Assembly (NCBI RefSeq): GCF_900168065.1
Contig: NZ_FUZZ01000003.1
Location: forward strand, 124,001 to 188,000
Direction: 5' to 3'
DNA from: Chitinophaga ginsengisegetis
Lineage (GTDB): Bacteria > Bacteroidota > Bacteroidia > Chitinophagales > Chitinophagaceae
DNA: 64,000 nucleotides
Below the pieces are notes generated by a model. The model saw only the letters and a list, made by a program, of their open reading frames with translations, was not told where the DNA came from and searched no databases. Below are positions 32,111 through 39,763 of the stretch, piece after piece (position 1 is the first letter of the stretch; each line of letters opens with the position of its first letter). A program made the position numbers and the translations under genes.

Positions 32111-33331
32111 ATGGAAACAACATTACCAGAACAGCCCAAAGCCGCCGCACAACAGGCAGCACAGCAAACGGTGCTGTCTATCCTATTGGCGTTGAGTTTT
32201 ACCCACTTCCTGAACGACACCTTACAATCGCTTATTCCCGCGATGTACCCGGTACTTAAAAATTCACTGAAACTAAATTTCACACAGGTAGGGCTTATCA
32301 CGCTCACCTTCCAGATGTCCGCATCCCTGCTGCAGCCACTGGTGGGCCTGTATACCGATAAAAAGCCACAGCCCTATTCACTGGCTATTGGCATGAGCTT
32401 CTCCTTGCTTGGACTGGTATGTTTATCATTGTCGCAGAGCTTCCCGATGGTACTGATATCTGTAGGCCTGGTAGGCGTTGGTTCTGCGGTGTTTCACCCC
32501 GAAGCCTCCCGGCTTGCACACATGGCCTCCGGCGGAAAACATGGCATGGCGCAATCCCTGTTCCAGGTAGGCGGCAACGCCGGTAGCTCACTGGGTCCAT
32601 TACTGGCCGCGATGGTGATTGTTCCCTTCGGACAGTTTCATGTGATCTGGTTTTCTATAGCTGCATTGCTGGCGATTGTGGTTATGCTGAATATCAGCAA
32701 ATGGTACCTTTCCAACACACACCGCATCAAACCAAAAAAAGCGGCGCTGGAGCTGAACAGGCCGAAACTATCCAATTCCACCGTGATCTTTTCACTGGGC
32801 ATCCTGCTGGTGCTGATCTTCTCCAAATACTTTTACATGGCCAGCATGACCAGCTACTATACTTTTTACCTGATGGACCGTTTCCATATTTCAACGCAGG
32901 CGTCGCAGGTATACCTGTTTATCTTCCTGTTTGCAGTAGCGGCGGGCACCTTTATCGGCGGGCCTGTTGGCGACCGTATCGGGCGTAAGTATGTGATCTG
33001 GATCTCCATCCTGGGCGTGGCGCCGTTTTCATTGCTGCTGCCACATGCCACCTTGTTCTGGACGGCTGTACTCAGTGTATTCATTGGCGTTATACTCTCT
33101 TCCGCTTTCTCTGCCATTCTTGTTTATGCGCAGGAACTGGTGCCGGGTAAAGTAGGTATGATTGCAGGATTATTTTTTGGTCTTGCTTTTGGTATGGCCG
33201 GCGTAGGCTCCGCCCTGCTGGGCCGTCTTGCGGATGCCACCAGTATCTCCTATGTATACCAGGTTTGCGCTTATCTTCCTTTAATAGGGCTCCTTACCGG
33301 TTTGTTACCGAACCTTGAAAAAAAGAAATAA
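32111..33331 (+). CDS. MFS transporter, fosmidomycin-resistance (Fsr) type
   Basis: A 406-residue inner-membrane protein with about 12 helices. The opening LALSFTHFLNDTLQSLIPAMYPVLKNSLKLNFTQVGLIT and the motif GLVGVGSAVFHPEASRLAHMASGGKHGMAQSLFQVGGNAGSSLGPL are characteristic of the Fsr group, in which the His-Pro-Glu and Gly-Lys-His-Gly sites recur. MFS motif A appears twice in short form, GLYTDKKPQPYSLAIGM and GPVGDRIGRKYVIWIS. Its physiological substrate is probably not fosmidomycin. It is linked to the GntR regulator by a matching operator and terminated by a 13-bp hairpin. Confidence 0.87.
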   Translation: METTLPEQPKAAAQQAAQQTVLSILLALSFTHFLNDTLQSLIPAMYPVLKNSLKLNFTQVGLITLTFQMSASLLQPLVGLYTDKKPQPYSLAIGMSFSLLGLVCLSLSQSFPMVLISVGLVGVGSAVFHPEASRLAHMASGGKHGMAQSLFQVGGNAGSSLGPLLAAMVIVPFGQFHVIWFSIAALLAIVVMLNISKWYLSNTHRIKPKKAALELNRPKLSNSTVIFSLGILLVLIFSKYFYMASMTSYYTFYLMDRFHISTQASQVYLFIFLFAVAAGTFIGGPVGDRIGRKYVIWISILGVAPFSLLLPHATLFWTAVLSVFIGVILSSAFSAILVYAQELVPGKVGMIAGLFFGLAFGMAGVGSALLGRLADATSISYVYQVCAYLPLIGLLTGLLPNLEKKK

Positions 33332-33335
33332 CCAC

Positions 33336-33365
33336 ATTTAGCGGAGGCGATGGCCTCCGCTAAAT
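33336..33365 (+). terminator. Hairpin after MFS gene
   Basis: ATTTAGCGGAGGC (33336-33348) and GCCTCCGCTAAAT (33353-33365) are perfectly complementary around GATG. There is no T tract. It argues against the EamA start at 33350 that lies inside it. Confidence 0.7.
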
Positions 33366-33397
33366 TCGCATACATTCGCAGCACTAAAACAATTCTT

Positions 33398-34270
33398 ATG
33401 TGGAAAGGCATACTGCTTGTGCTTCTTGGCGCATGCAGCTTTGGGATATTATCAACGATCGTTAAATCGGGCTATCAGCAAGGATATACATTAGGCGAAT
33501 TATGCAGTGTGCAGGCGGGTTTCGGGATGCTGGCGTTATGGATCATCCAGGCATTTTCCGGTAAAAAAACAATGGGCTTAAACAATAAAGATGCCCGCAC
33601 CTGCTTTATCCTGGGCAGTTCCACGGGCCTGGTAAGCATCACTTATTATCAGAGTGTACAATATATCCCGGCCAGTATCGCTATCATATTGTTGATGCAG
33701 TTTACCTGGATGAGTATGCTGGCAGAATGGATCATCTATAAAAAGCGGCCTTCCCCCGTACAATGGCTCGCGGTGTTTTTTATTCTTGGCGGTACCCTGC
33801 TGGCCGGAGGCGTATTTAATCACACTGAAACCACGCTGAACTGGAAAGGCATTGGTTTTGGTTTGCTGGCAGCTCTCTGTTACACGGTATTTATAGTGGT
33901 GAGCGGCCGGGTGGCCGCATCACTGGGGCCGGTGCTGAAGAGCGCCTGGATTGTTACCGGCGCATTTGTGCTCATTACCCTGATCTTTCCCCCGCTGTAC
34001 CTGTTTAATGGCCGTTTTACCGGTACCAGCCTGTGGATCTGGGGTATTCCCCTCTCCCTTTTCGGTACGGTGCTGCCGCCCTTCCTTTTTTCAAAGGGGA
34101 TGCCCCAAACGGGGGTATCGCTGGGCGCCATCCTCAGCGCCGCCGAGCTGCCTGTGGCTATGCTGGCGGCTACCATTTTCCTTCATGAATCCGTGTCTTC
34201 CCTGCAAATCCTCGGCGTAGCCATCATATTAAGCGCTATTGCTATGGCGAATCTGAAACGCCGGAAATGA
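33398..34270 (+). CDS. EamA/DMT family transporter
   Basis: A 290-residue protein of about ten helices arranged as two EamA repeats. The start at 33398 (MWKGILLVLLGACSFGILSTIVKSGYQQGYTLGEL) begins directly with helix 1; the in-frame ATG at 33350 lies inside the MFS terminator hairpin and is rejected. Second-repeat motif is WKGIGFGLLAALCYTVFIVVSGRVA, with the closing LGAILSAAELPVAMLAATIFLHESVSSLQILGVAIILSAIAMANLKRR. Members export metabolites such as amino acids or purines. The substrate is unknown; GntR control is possible through read-through. Confidence 0.87.
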   Translation: MWKGILLVLLGACSFGILSTIVKSGYQQGYTLGELCSVQAGFGMLALWIIQAFSGKKTMGLNNKDARTCFILGSSTGLVSITYYQSVQYIPASIAIILLMQFTWMSMLAEWIIYKKRPSPVQWLAVFFILGGTLLAGGVFNHTETTLNWKGIGFGLLAALCYTVFIVVSGRVAASLGPVLKSAWIVTGAFVLITLIFPPLYLFNGRFTGTSLWIWGIPLSLFGTVLPPFLFSKGMPQTGVSLGAILSAAELPVAMLAATIFLHESVSSLQILGVAIILSAIAMANLKRRK

Positions 34271-34295
34271 AAACCCATGAGGTGTTTTTTTTATT

Positions 34296-34303
34296 TATCT
34301 TTG
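34296..34303 (+). promoter_or_regulatory. -7 element for gene at 34338
   Basis: TATCTTTG fits the TAnnTTTG consensus, 34 bases before the start codon, with T-rich sequence upstream. No exact -33 TTTG is visible. Confidence 0.5.
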
Positions 34304-34337
34304 CACCCTCTATTAGTGATTTACGAACTGTTTTTTC

Positions 34338-34988
34338 ATGAAAGCATTTAATTTTTTTATTCTATATCGCCTCCCGATCGGTATTGTATTACTGGCAGGT
34401 GGTATTGCGCTGGGCCTTACTGTTGGCTGGTGGGAAGCCACCATTGTGCTGGTGCTGGCACTGGTTTGTTTGGTAACACACGTGATGTTTGGTCCCATGA
34501 GAATGGTACAGGAAGCCGTGGAAGCCGGTGACATTGAAAGGGCCACCGCCCTGATGAACCAGGTGAAGTTCCCGAAACTGCTGTACAAACCCATCCGCTC
34601 TGTATATTATTTTATGCAAAGCAACATGGCCATGTATTCCAATGATCTTGATAAAGCTGAATCCACCATCCGCCAAAGCATTAACTCTGGCAGTCCGATG
34701 AAGGAATATGAGGGGATGCAGTATTTTCAGCTGGGCACTATCGCCTACCAGAAAAACGACCTGAAAACAGCCGATCAGAACCTGAAAATTGCGATGCGCA
34801 AAGGCTTGCCTGACAAGGAAAACACGGCAGCAGCCCTGTTAACCCTGGCTTCTATTGCCATGAGCCGCCGCGACTTCAAATCCGCCAAAGAATATTTCCG
34901 CAGGGCCAAAGCTCAAAAGCCTACCACTGCGCAGATCGTAAGCCAGATCAAAGAAATGGATAAATATATTTCCCGGATGCCGGGATAA
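34338..34988 (+). CDS. TPR-containing membrane protein of unknown function
   Basis: A 216-residue protein with two N-terminal helices (FFILYRLPIGIVLLAGGIALGL and ATIVLVLALVCLVTHVMFG). A soluble helical part follows, with TPR-like repeats: MVQEAVEAGDIERATALMNQV, NMAMYSNDLDKAESTIRQSIN (about 93-113), LGTIAYQKNDLKTADQNLKIAM (about 128-149) and LASIAMSRRDFKSAKEYFRRAKAQKP. Such proteins are common in Bacteroidota as scaffold partners at the cytoplasmic membrane. It lies upstream of the B12 block but has no evident link to it. Confidence 0.65.
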   Translation: MKAFNFFILYRLPIGIVLLAGGIALGLTVGWWEATIVLVLALVCLVTHVMFGPMRMVQEAVEAGDIERATALMNQVKFPKLLYKPIRSVYYFMQSNMAMYSNDLDKAESTIRQSINSGSPMKEYEGMQYFQLGTIAYQKNDLKTADQNLKIAMRKGLPDKENTAAALLTLASIAMSRRDFKSAKEYFRRAKAQKPTTAQIVSQIKEMDKYISRMPG

Positions 34989-35016
34989 GTAAATTGCCCC
35001 TGGCAATTTGCCTTTG

Positions 35017-35068
35017 AAAATGCAGTGGAGATAAAGTAACCTAACCTTTGTCCCTGCTGCATTTTTAT
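35017..35068 (+). promoter_or_regulatory. Leader hairpin before the BtuB-like gene
   Basis: AAAATGCAG at the left pairs with CTGCATTTT at the right across a long interior, followed by T-rich sequence. It may end the preceding TPR transcript. None of the conserved elements of a cobalamin riboswitch (B12 box, GCCACTG end) is seen in the 110-base gap 34989-35098. Confidence 0.4.
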
Positions 35069-35098
35069 TTTGATAAACCTTCAACTAATATTTCGCGG

Positions 35099-37045
35099 AT
35101 GCAATTTAAACTTTACACGTCCTTACTTTTATCTGTTGTGCTGTACACCGCTGCTACCGCACAGGATACCAGCCGTATCAGCCAGCTTAATGAAATTACC
35201 GTTACCGCCGTTAAAGGCCCCCAGAAGGCCGGGGAAACCGGCAAGGTTGTCACCATCCTTTCACATGAATACCTGCAGCGGAACAGCGGCAGGAGCATCG
35301 CCGGCATCCTCAACCAGCAAACCGGCCTGATCATCAACGGCGCCGAAAACAACCCGGGCACTGTACCAAACGTATACATGCGCGGAGCATCCAACGGCAA
35401 CACCCTGATCCTCGTAGACGGGCTGCCGGTAAGCGACGCTTCCCAGATCAATAATACTTTTGATCTCAACTTCATTTCACCCGACCAGGTAGAACGGATC
35501 GAAATACTCCGGGGCAGCCAGTCGACCCTCTATGGCTCCAATGCCGTAGCAGGCGTGATCAACATCATTACCCGTAAAACCGGCGATAAGAAGTTCGGTG
35601 TGGGCGCCACTGCCAGCTATGGCAGCTACCACGATTTTCTGGGCAATGTAAATGTGCACGGCAATGTTAACCGCTTCTCTTACCTGGTAAGTTATAAACA
35701 TGAAAAAACCAGGGGCTTCTCCGATGCCTACGACTCCACCTACAAGGCCGGATTTGATAAAGACGGCTTCCGGCAAAACAGCGTTTTTGCCAAACTGGGG
35801 CTGGCAGCAGGAAAACGCTGGAATTTCGGCTACCTGCTGAACTACAGCAACTATCGCCACGACCTGGATGAAGGCGGCTATAAAGATGAAACGGATTACA
35901 ACGGCAAATCAAAATACCTGCTCAATGGCCTCACCAGCGAATACCGGTTTAAAAACGGCTCCTGGCATGTATTATACAGCTACCAGCATACCAAACGGGA
36001 TATCTTAAATGATTCAGGCTATGTGGGCGTGGGCGCCTACGCCCGGTACGACAGCTCCCTGTTTACCGCCAACACCCACCAGGTGGAAAGCTATGTGAAC
36101 CTGGACCTGAGCAGCCGGATAAGGCTGATCGGAGGCGCTGCCTTTAACCGCTCCGCCACCGACCAAAAGGACTTTCTCCAAAGTACCTACAGCCCCGGAA
36201 TTGATACCACCACCTTATCGCCGGATAGCTCGCATACCAGCCAGATCAGCGTATATGCCTCGTTCCTGCTGCACAACATGGGAGGCTTTAATCTCGAAGT
36301 GGGGGGCCGGTTTAATCACCACAGCCGATATGGTAATAACCAAACCTTCTCCATCAATCCATCTTACCTGATCAACCCACATCATAAAGTATTTATCAAT
36401 ATTTCTTCTGCCTACAGCGTTCCTACCTTATACCAGCTGTATGCAAAAGGCTACGGTAACCAGGATCTGAAGCCGGAAACCACTACCAGCTATGAAGCCG
36501 GCTACCAGGCGGATGTGGTTAACGGCAAAATAGACTTCCGCGTAACCGGTTTTGCCCGCAATACCCGCGACCTGGTGATCTTTTACTTTGATCCTGTCAC
36601 CTTTTTCAGCCAGTACCGCAATGCCAATAAACAAAAGGCTTATGGTGCTGAAGTGGAAGCCACCTGGAGAATTACCAGGGCGCTGCAGCTAACCGCCAAT
36701 TACACCTATGTAGATGGCCGTGTTACGGTGAACCAGAACGGTAAGGACTCTTCCTACTACAACCTGTACCGGGTGCCCAAACACGCGGTGAATGCCACTT
36801 TAGGCTACCAGGCCACCCAGGCGCTATATGTGGCCGCCACCTGTAAATACATAGATAAACGGTTTGAGGGAACCCGGCCAATGGGGGATTATTATACCGT
36901 GGATTTATATGGTGAATATAAATTTGGTAACTTGCTTAAAATTTTCGCCGGTTTCAGAAATATTACAGATTATCAGTATTTTGATATTTCGGGTTATAAT
37001 TCACGCCGGTTCAACTTTAATACCGGTATTGTATTTAATTTGTAA
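35099..37045 (+). CDS. btuB: TonB-dependent outer membrane receptor, BtuB-like
   Basis: A 648-residue outer-membrane receptor. ATG 35099 starts the signal peptide (MQFKLYTSLLLSVVLYTAATAQ); the longer frame begins with TTG. The plug domain follows: TVTAVKGPQKAGETGKVVTILSHEYLQRNSGRSIAGILNQQTG, MRGASNGNTLILVDGLPVSD and VERIEILRGSQSTLYGSNAVAGVINIITRK (about residues 45-170). The barrel ends in SRRFNFNTGIVFNL with the C-terminal aromatic signature. The size matches BtuB (about 600-650) rather than SusC (1000). Its position before cobUTS supports cobalamin or cobinamide as substrate. Confidence 0.85.
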   Translation: MQFKLYTSLLLSVVLYTAATAQDTSRISQLNEITVTAVKGPQKAGETGKVVTILSHEYLQRNSGRSIAGILNQQTGLIINGAENNPGTVPNVYMRGASNGNTLILVDGLPVSDASQINNTFDLNFISPDQVERIEILRGSQSTLYGSNAVAGVINIITRKTGDKKFGVGATASYGSYHDFLGNVNVHGNVNRFSYLVSYKHEKTRGFSDAYDSTYKAGFDKDGFRQNSVFAKLGLAAGKRWNFGYLLNYSNYRHDLDEGGYKDETDYNGKSKYLLNGLTSEYRFKNGSWHVLYSYQHTKRDILNDSGYVGVGAYARYDSSLFTANTHQVESYVNLDLSSRIRLIGGAAFNRSATDQKDFLQSTYSPGIDTTTLSPDSSHTSQISVYASFLLHNMGGFNLEVGGRFNHHSRYGNNQTFSINPSYLINPHHKVFINISSAYSVPTLYQLYAKGYGNQDLKPETTTSYEAGYQADVVNGKIDFRVTGFARNTRDLVIFYFDPVTFFSQYRNANKQKAYGAEVEATWRITRALQLTANYTYVDGRVTVNQNGKDSSYYNLYRVPKHAVNATLGYQATQALYVAATCKYIDKRFEGTRPMGDYYTVDLYGEYKFGNLLKIFAGFRNITDYQYFDISGYNSRRFNFNTGIVFNL

Positions 37046-37062
37046 ACATTAAAACCAACATA

Positions 37063-37656
37063 ATGTCTTTAAAGAATCTTAATCCACGGTTTGGCGTACT
37101 GCTGCTGTTTATACTGGCAGCTGGTGTAATACGTATCGTGTTGGGATCAGATGCAACGATGCAACCAATCGCTATGTTTACGCCGGTAGGCGCGATGGCT
37201 TTATTTGGCGGCGCTTCTTTTTCACAGAAGTGGAAATCATACGCCTTTCCTTTATTGACGCTGTTCGTTAGCGACATTATCCTGATGCAGGTTTTTCATA
37301 AACAATATGCAGAAGGTTTACTGTACAGGGGTTGGGTGTGGAACTACGCCAGCTTTGTACTGATCGTATTACTGGGTCAGCTGTTAATCAAGAAAGCAAG
37401 TGTGGCCAATATCCTGATGGGTTCTGCGGGCGCAGCGCTCCTGCACTTCCTGGTATCCAACTTCGGCGTGTGGGTAAGCGGTTCCACCAACATGCTCACC
37501 GGTTTACCGTATACCAAAGATGCAGCAGGATTAGCAAGTTGCTATATCCAGGCTATTCCTTACATGTGGTATGTGCTGGTAGGTAACATCATTTACAGCA
37601 GCATTTTCTTTGGCAGCTTTGAACTGGTAAAGCGCAGACTGCGTTTTGCCCAATAA
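37063..37656 (+). CDS. DUF6580 family membrane protein, ECF S-component-like
   Basis: A 197-residue protein, 17 bases past the receptor stop. Six helices are visible: FGVLLLFILAAGVIRIVLG, PIAMFTPVGAMALFGGASF, FPLLTLFVSDIILMQVF, WNYASFVLIVLLGQLLI, ILMGSAGAALLHFLVSNFGVWV and YMWYVLVGNIIYSSIFFGSFELV. The layout of six short helices in about 200 residues, and repeated small-residue helix faces, resemble substrate-binding S components of energy-coupling transporters. The gene lies between two outer-membrane uptake proteins and B12 assembly genes; a role in moving cobalamin precursors across the inner membrane is inferred, not shown. Confidence 0.65.
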   Translation: MSLKNLNPRFGVLLLFILAAGVIRIVLGSDATMQPIAMFTPVGAMALFGGASFSQKWKSYAFPLLTLFVSDIILMQVFHKQYAEGLLYRGWVWNYASFVLIVLLGQLLIKKASVANILMGSAGAALLHFLVSNFGVWVSGSTNMLTGLPYTKDAAGLASCYIQAIPYMWYVLVGNIIYSSIFFGSFELVKRRLRFAQ

Positions 37657-37673
37657 TATTTTTACATTTGTTT

Positions 37674-37730
37674 TTTAGAGATTTGGGGCTCAGACAGATG
37701 AACACATTTGTCTGACTCTAAATCTCTAAA
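37674..37730 (+). terminator. Large hairpin between DUF6580 and BtuG-like genes
   Basis: TTTAGAGATTT (37674-37684) pairs with AAATCTCTAAA (37720-37730), and TCAGACA (37690-37696) with TGTCTGA (37709-37715); the sections between can form G-T pairs. It may act as a terminator or as an mRNA stabiliser that sets the ratio of receptor to lipoprotein. Confidence 0.65.
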
Positions 37731-37849
37731 TTATTATAGGGGATTCACTATTTCTCTCTTCTGCATAGCATTTCTGTATTAGCACCCTGGCTACAGTTTA
37801 ACTGTAATACCCATACGAAAACAAGACATACGAAAATAAATCACAACAC
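37731..37849. other. Leader of the BtuG-like gene
   Basis: About 120 bases between hairpin and start codon, with no cobalamin riboswitch motif that I can recognise. It ends in an A-rich segment before ATG 37850. Confidence 0.3.
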
Positions 37850-39178
37850 ATGCGCAGCATTTCACGCAAATTTCAGGTTTCCTTTATTGTAGCAGTATTC
37901 GCTATTGCAGGATTAGCCTCCTGTTCTAAAGATAATGAGGCAGAAGTAATTGTACCACAGATTGTAGCTCCGGGCTTAAAAGACGGTAAAGATACCATCT
38001 ATATCGGCGACAGCCGGGTGTTAAGCCCGCAACTGGCAGAGGTGAAAAATCCTACCTTTCTCTGGCTGGTAAATGGCGTGCAGGTAAGTACCGATTCTAC
38101 CTATACTTTCACCGCAGCAGAAAGAGGAGATTATACCATCTCTTATAAAATAATTTCCGGTAACGCACTCGCTACCTACTATTACCGCATCAAAGTACTG
38201 GGCAAATTTGAAAATGGATTTTTCCTGGTGAATGAAGGTCAGTATGGCAAGGAAAACGGCGACGTGAATTTTTACCGCAATGGGGAAGATTCCGTTTACC
38301 AGTACGTATTTAAACGTAATAATCCTGGCAAACAACTCGGTCAAACTACCGACTATGGCGCCATTTACAAGAACAAATTATACCTAGTATCCAAACAGGG
38401 CGCCTTTGTAGTAGCAGATCCCGGCACCATGAAAGAAACCGGCCGTATTGATCAGCTGCCGGCTTTTGCCAACTCTTTTTGCGGCGTAAACAGCAGCACC
38501 GGTTTGATAGGTACTGCGGATGGTGTGTATCCGGTTAACCTGCAAACACTGGCGCTGGGCACTAAACTGGCCGGCGTAACCGGACAGGTTGGTGGTATGG
38601 TAGCAGCAGAAGGCTACATCATCGTAATGTCCGAAACCCAGGGCATGGTAGCGTTGAACAATACCGATTTAAGCGTGGCAAAAATACTGGGCCCTGCAGA
38701 TGTAGGCTTTACACGCACTCCCGACGGCACAGTTTGGGCCGCCCGCAATAACATGTTGTTTGCCATTAATGCCAACAACCTGAAAATGGATACCGTTACA
38801 GTTCCATTCCCGGTATATGGCGCATGGGGCGCATGGAATGCCGGTATGCTGAGTGCATCCACTATTGAAAATGCCGTATTCATTGGTAAAACCAACGCAT
38901 GGGGCGCTGGTGGCAGGGAAGTATACAAATATGCAGTAGGTAATCCCAATTCCCTGAATGCACCATTTGTAACCATTCCGGCCGGCCGTGAAATGTACGG
39001 TGCAGGAGTAAGATACAATCCGGGTAACAATACCATCGTAGTAACAGATGTAAAATCCGGTTATGGCGATAATTATAAAGATAACACGCTGTACATCTAT
39101 GATGCCAGCAGCGGTAGCCTGAAGAAAAGTGTGAACTTCATGGGCTTCTTCTTCCCGGCAATGCCGTTATTTAACTAA
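37850..39178 (+). CDS. DUF5074 beta-propeller surface lipoprotein, BtuG-like
   Basis: A 442-residue lipoprotein (MRSISRKFQVSFIVAVFAIAGLASC, lipobox LASC). The N-terminal part (about residues 35-120) is a PKD-like beta domain: DTIYIGDSRVLSPQLAEVKNPTFLWLVNGVQVSTDSTYTF. From about 122 a seven-bladed YncE/DUF5074 propeller begins (GKFENGFFLVNEGQYGKENGDVNFY, typical for the family), with repeated GVYPVNLQTLALGTKL, GYIIVMSE and NNMLFAINANNL blades. In gut Bacteroides, BtuG is a DUF5074-type surface lipoprotein that captures cobalamin and passes it to BtuB. The neighbouring receptor and cob genes make the same role likely here. Confidence 0.8.
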   Translation: MRSISRKFQVSFIVAVFAIAGLASCSKDNEAEVIVPQIVAPGLKDGKDTIYIGDSRVLSPQLAEVKNPTFLWLVNGVQVSTDSTYTFTAAERGDYTISYKIISGNALATYYYRIKVLGKFENGFFLVNEGQYGKENGDVNFYRNGEDSVYQYVFKRNNPGKQLGQTTDYGAIYKNKLYLVSKQGAFVVADPGTMKETGRIDQLPAFANSFCGVNSSTGLIGTADGVYPVNLQTLALGTKLAGVTGQVGGMVAAEGYIIVMSETQGMVALNNTDLSVAKILGPADVGFTRTPDGTVWAARNNMLFAINANNLKMDTVTVPFPVYGAWGAWNAGMLSASTIENAVFIGKTNAWGAGGREVYKYAVGNPNSLNAPFVTIPAGREMYGAGVRYNPGNNTIVVTDVKSGYGDNYKDNTLYIYDASSGSLKKSVNFMGFFFPAMPLFN

Positions 39179-39182
39179 TAAC

Positions 39183-39221
39183 TTCCGGTAGTTGGCGTTT
39201 ACAAAACGCCAACTACCGGAA
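39183..39221 (+). terminator. 18-bp hairpin between BtuG-like gene and cobU
   Basis: Arms 39183-39200 and 39204-39221 are perfectly complementary, with only a three-base loop (ACA). No T tract follows directly. It lies 4 bases past the stop codon and 18 before the cobU start, so it probably reduces read-through into the cob genes. Confidence 0.8.
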
Positions 39222-39239
39222 AAGGCTAAACGCTTTTCT

Positions 39240-39752
39240 ATGCTTCATTTAATTACAGGCGGCGCCCGTTCGGGTAAAAGCAGGTACGCACAGGAGCTGG
39301 CCTTATCACAAAGCGCTCACCCGGTATACGTGGCTACCGCCAAAGTATGGGACGACGATTTTGCACAGCGCATACAACGGCACAAAGAAGAAAGAGGACC
39401 GGTGTGGGTGAATTATGAAGAAGAACTGTATGTAAGCCGCCTCCCGCTGGACGGGCATACTGTAGTGATCGACTGCATTACCCTGTGGCTTACCAATTTC
39501 TTTACCGCACATGATTATCATACCGATAATACCCTCCAGGCCATCCAGGCAGAAATACACGCGCTTCACCAGAAAGCAGGTACTTTTATTATTGTAACCA
39601 ACGAAATTGGAATGGGCGTGCATGCCGAAACAGAGGCAGGTCGCAAGTTTACAGACTTACAAGGCTGGGTGAACCAGTACACTGCACGTATAGCCGGTAC
39701 CGTTACGCTAATGGTGTCTGGCATTCCGGTTGTAATTAAAAATGACGCGTAA
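39240..39752 (+). CDS. cobU: Adenosylcobinamide kinase / adenosylcobinamide-phosphate guanylyltransferase
   Basis: A 170-residue bifunctional enzyme. The start at 39240 (MLHLITGGARSGKSRYAQ) gives the canonical P-loop GGARSGKS at residues 7-14; the upstream frame runs through the hairpin. Other CobU motifs are YVATAKVWDDDFAQRIQRHKEER (with His of the guanylyl intermediate in RHKEER), VVIDCITLWLTNFF and FIIVTNEIGMGVHAET. It phosphorylates adenosylcobinamide and converts it to the GDP derivative for nucleotide-loop assembly. It is the first of four tightly packed cob genes. Confidence 0.93.
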   Translation: MLHLITGGARSGKSRYAQELALSQSAHPVYVATAKVWDDDFAQRIQRHKEERGPVWVNYEEELYVSRLPLDGHTVVIDCITLWLTNFFTAHDYHTDNTLQAIQAEIHALHQKAGTFIIVTNEIGMGVHAETEAGRKFTDLQGWVNQYTARIAGTVTLMVSGIPVVIKNDA

Positions 39753-39763
39753 AAAAATCCCTC

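Noticed and set aside
33350..33397. Upstream ATG of the EamA gene
   Set aside because: It lies in the loop and right arm of a perfect 13-bp hairpin; the homology and first helix begin at 33398.
34989..35098. Cobalamin riboswitch before btuB
   Set aside because: The gap is too short and conserved B12-box and GCCACTG elements are not seen.
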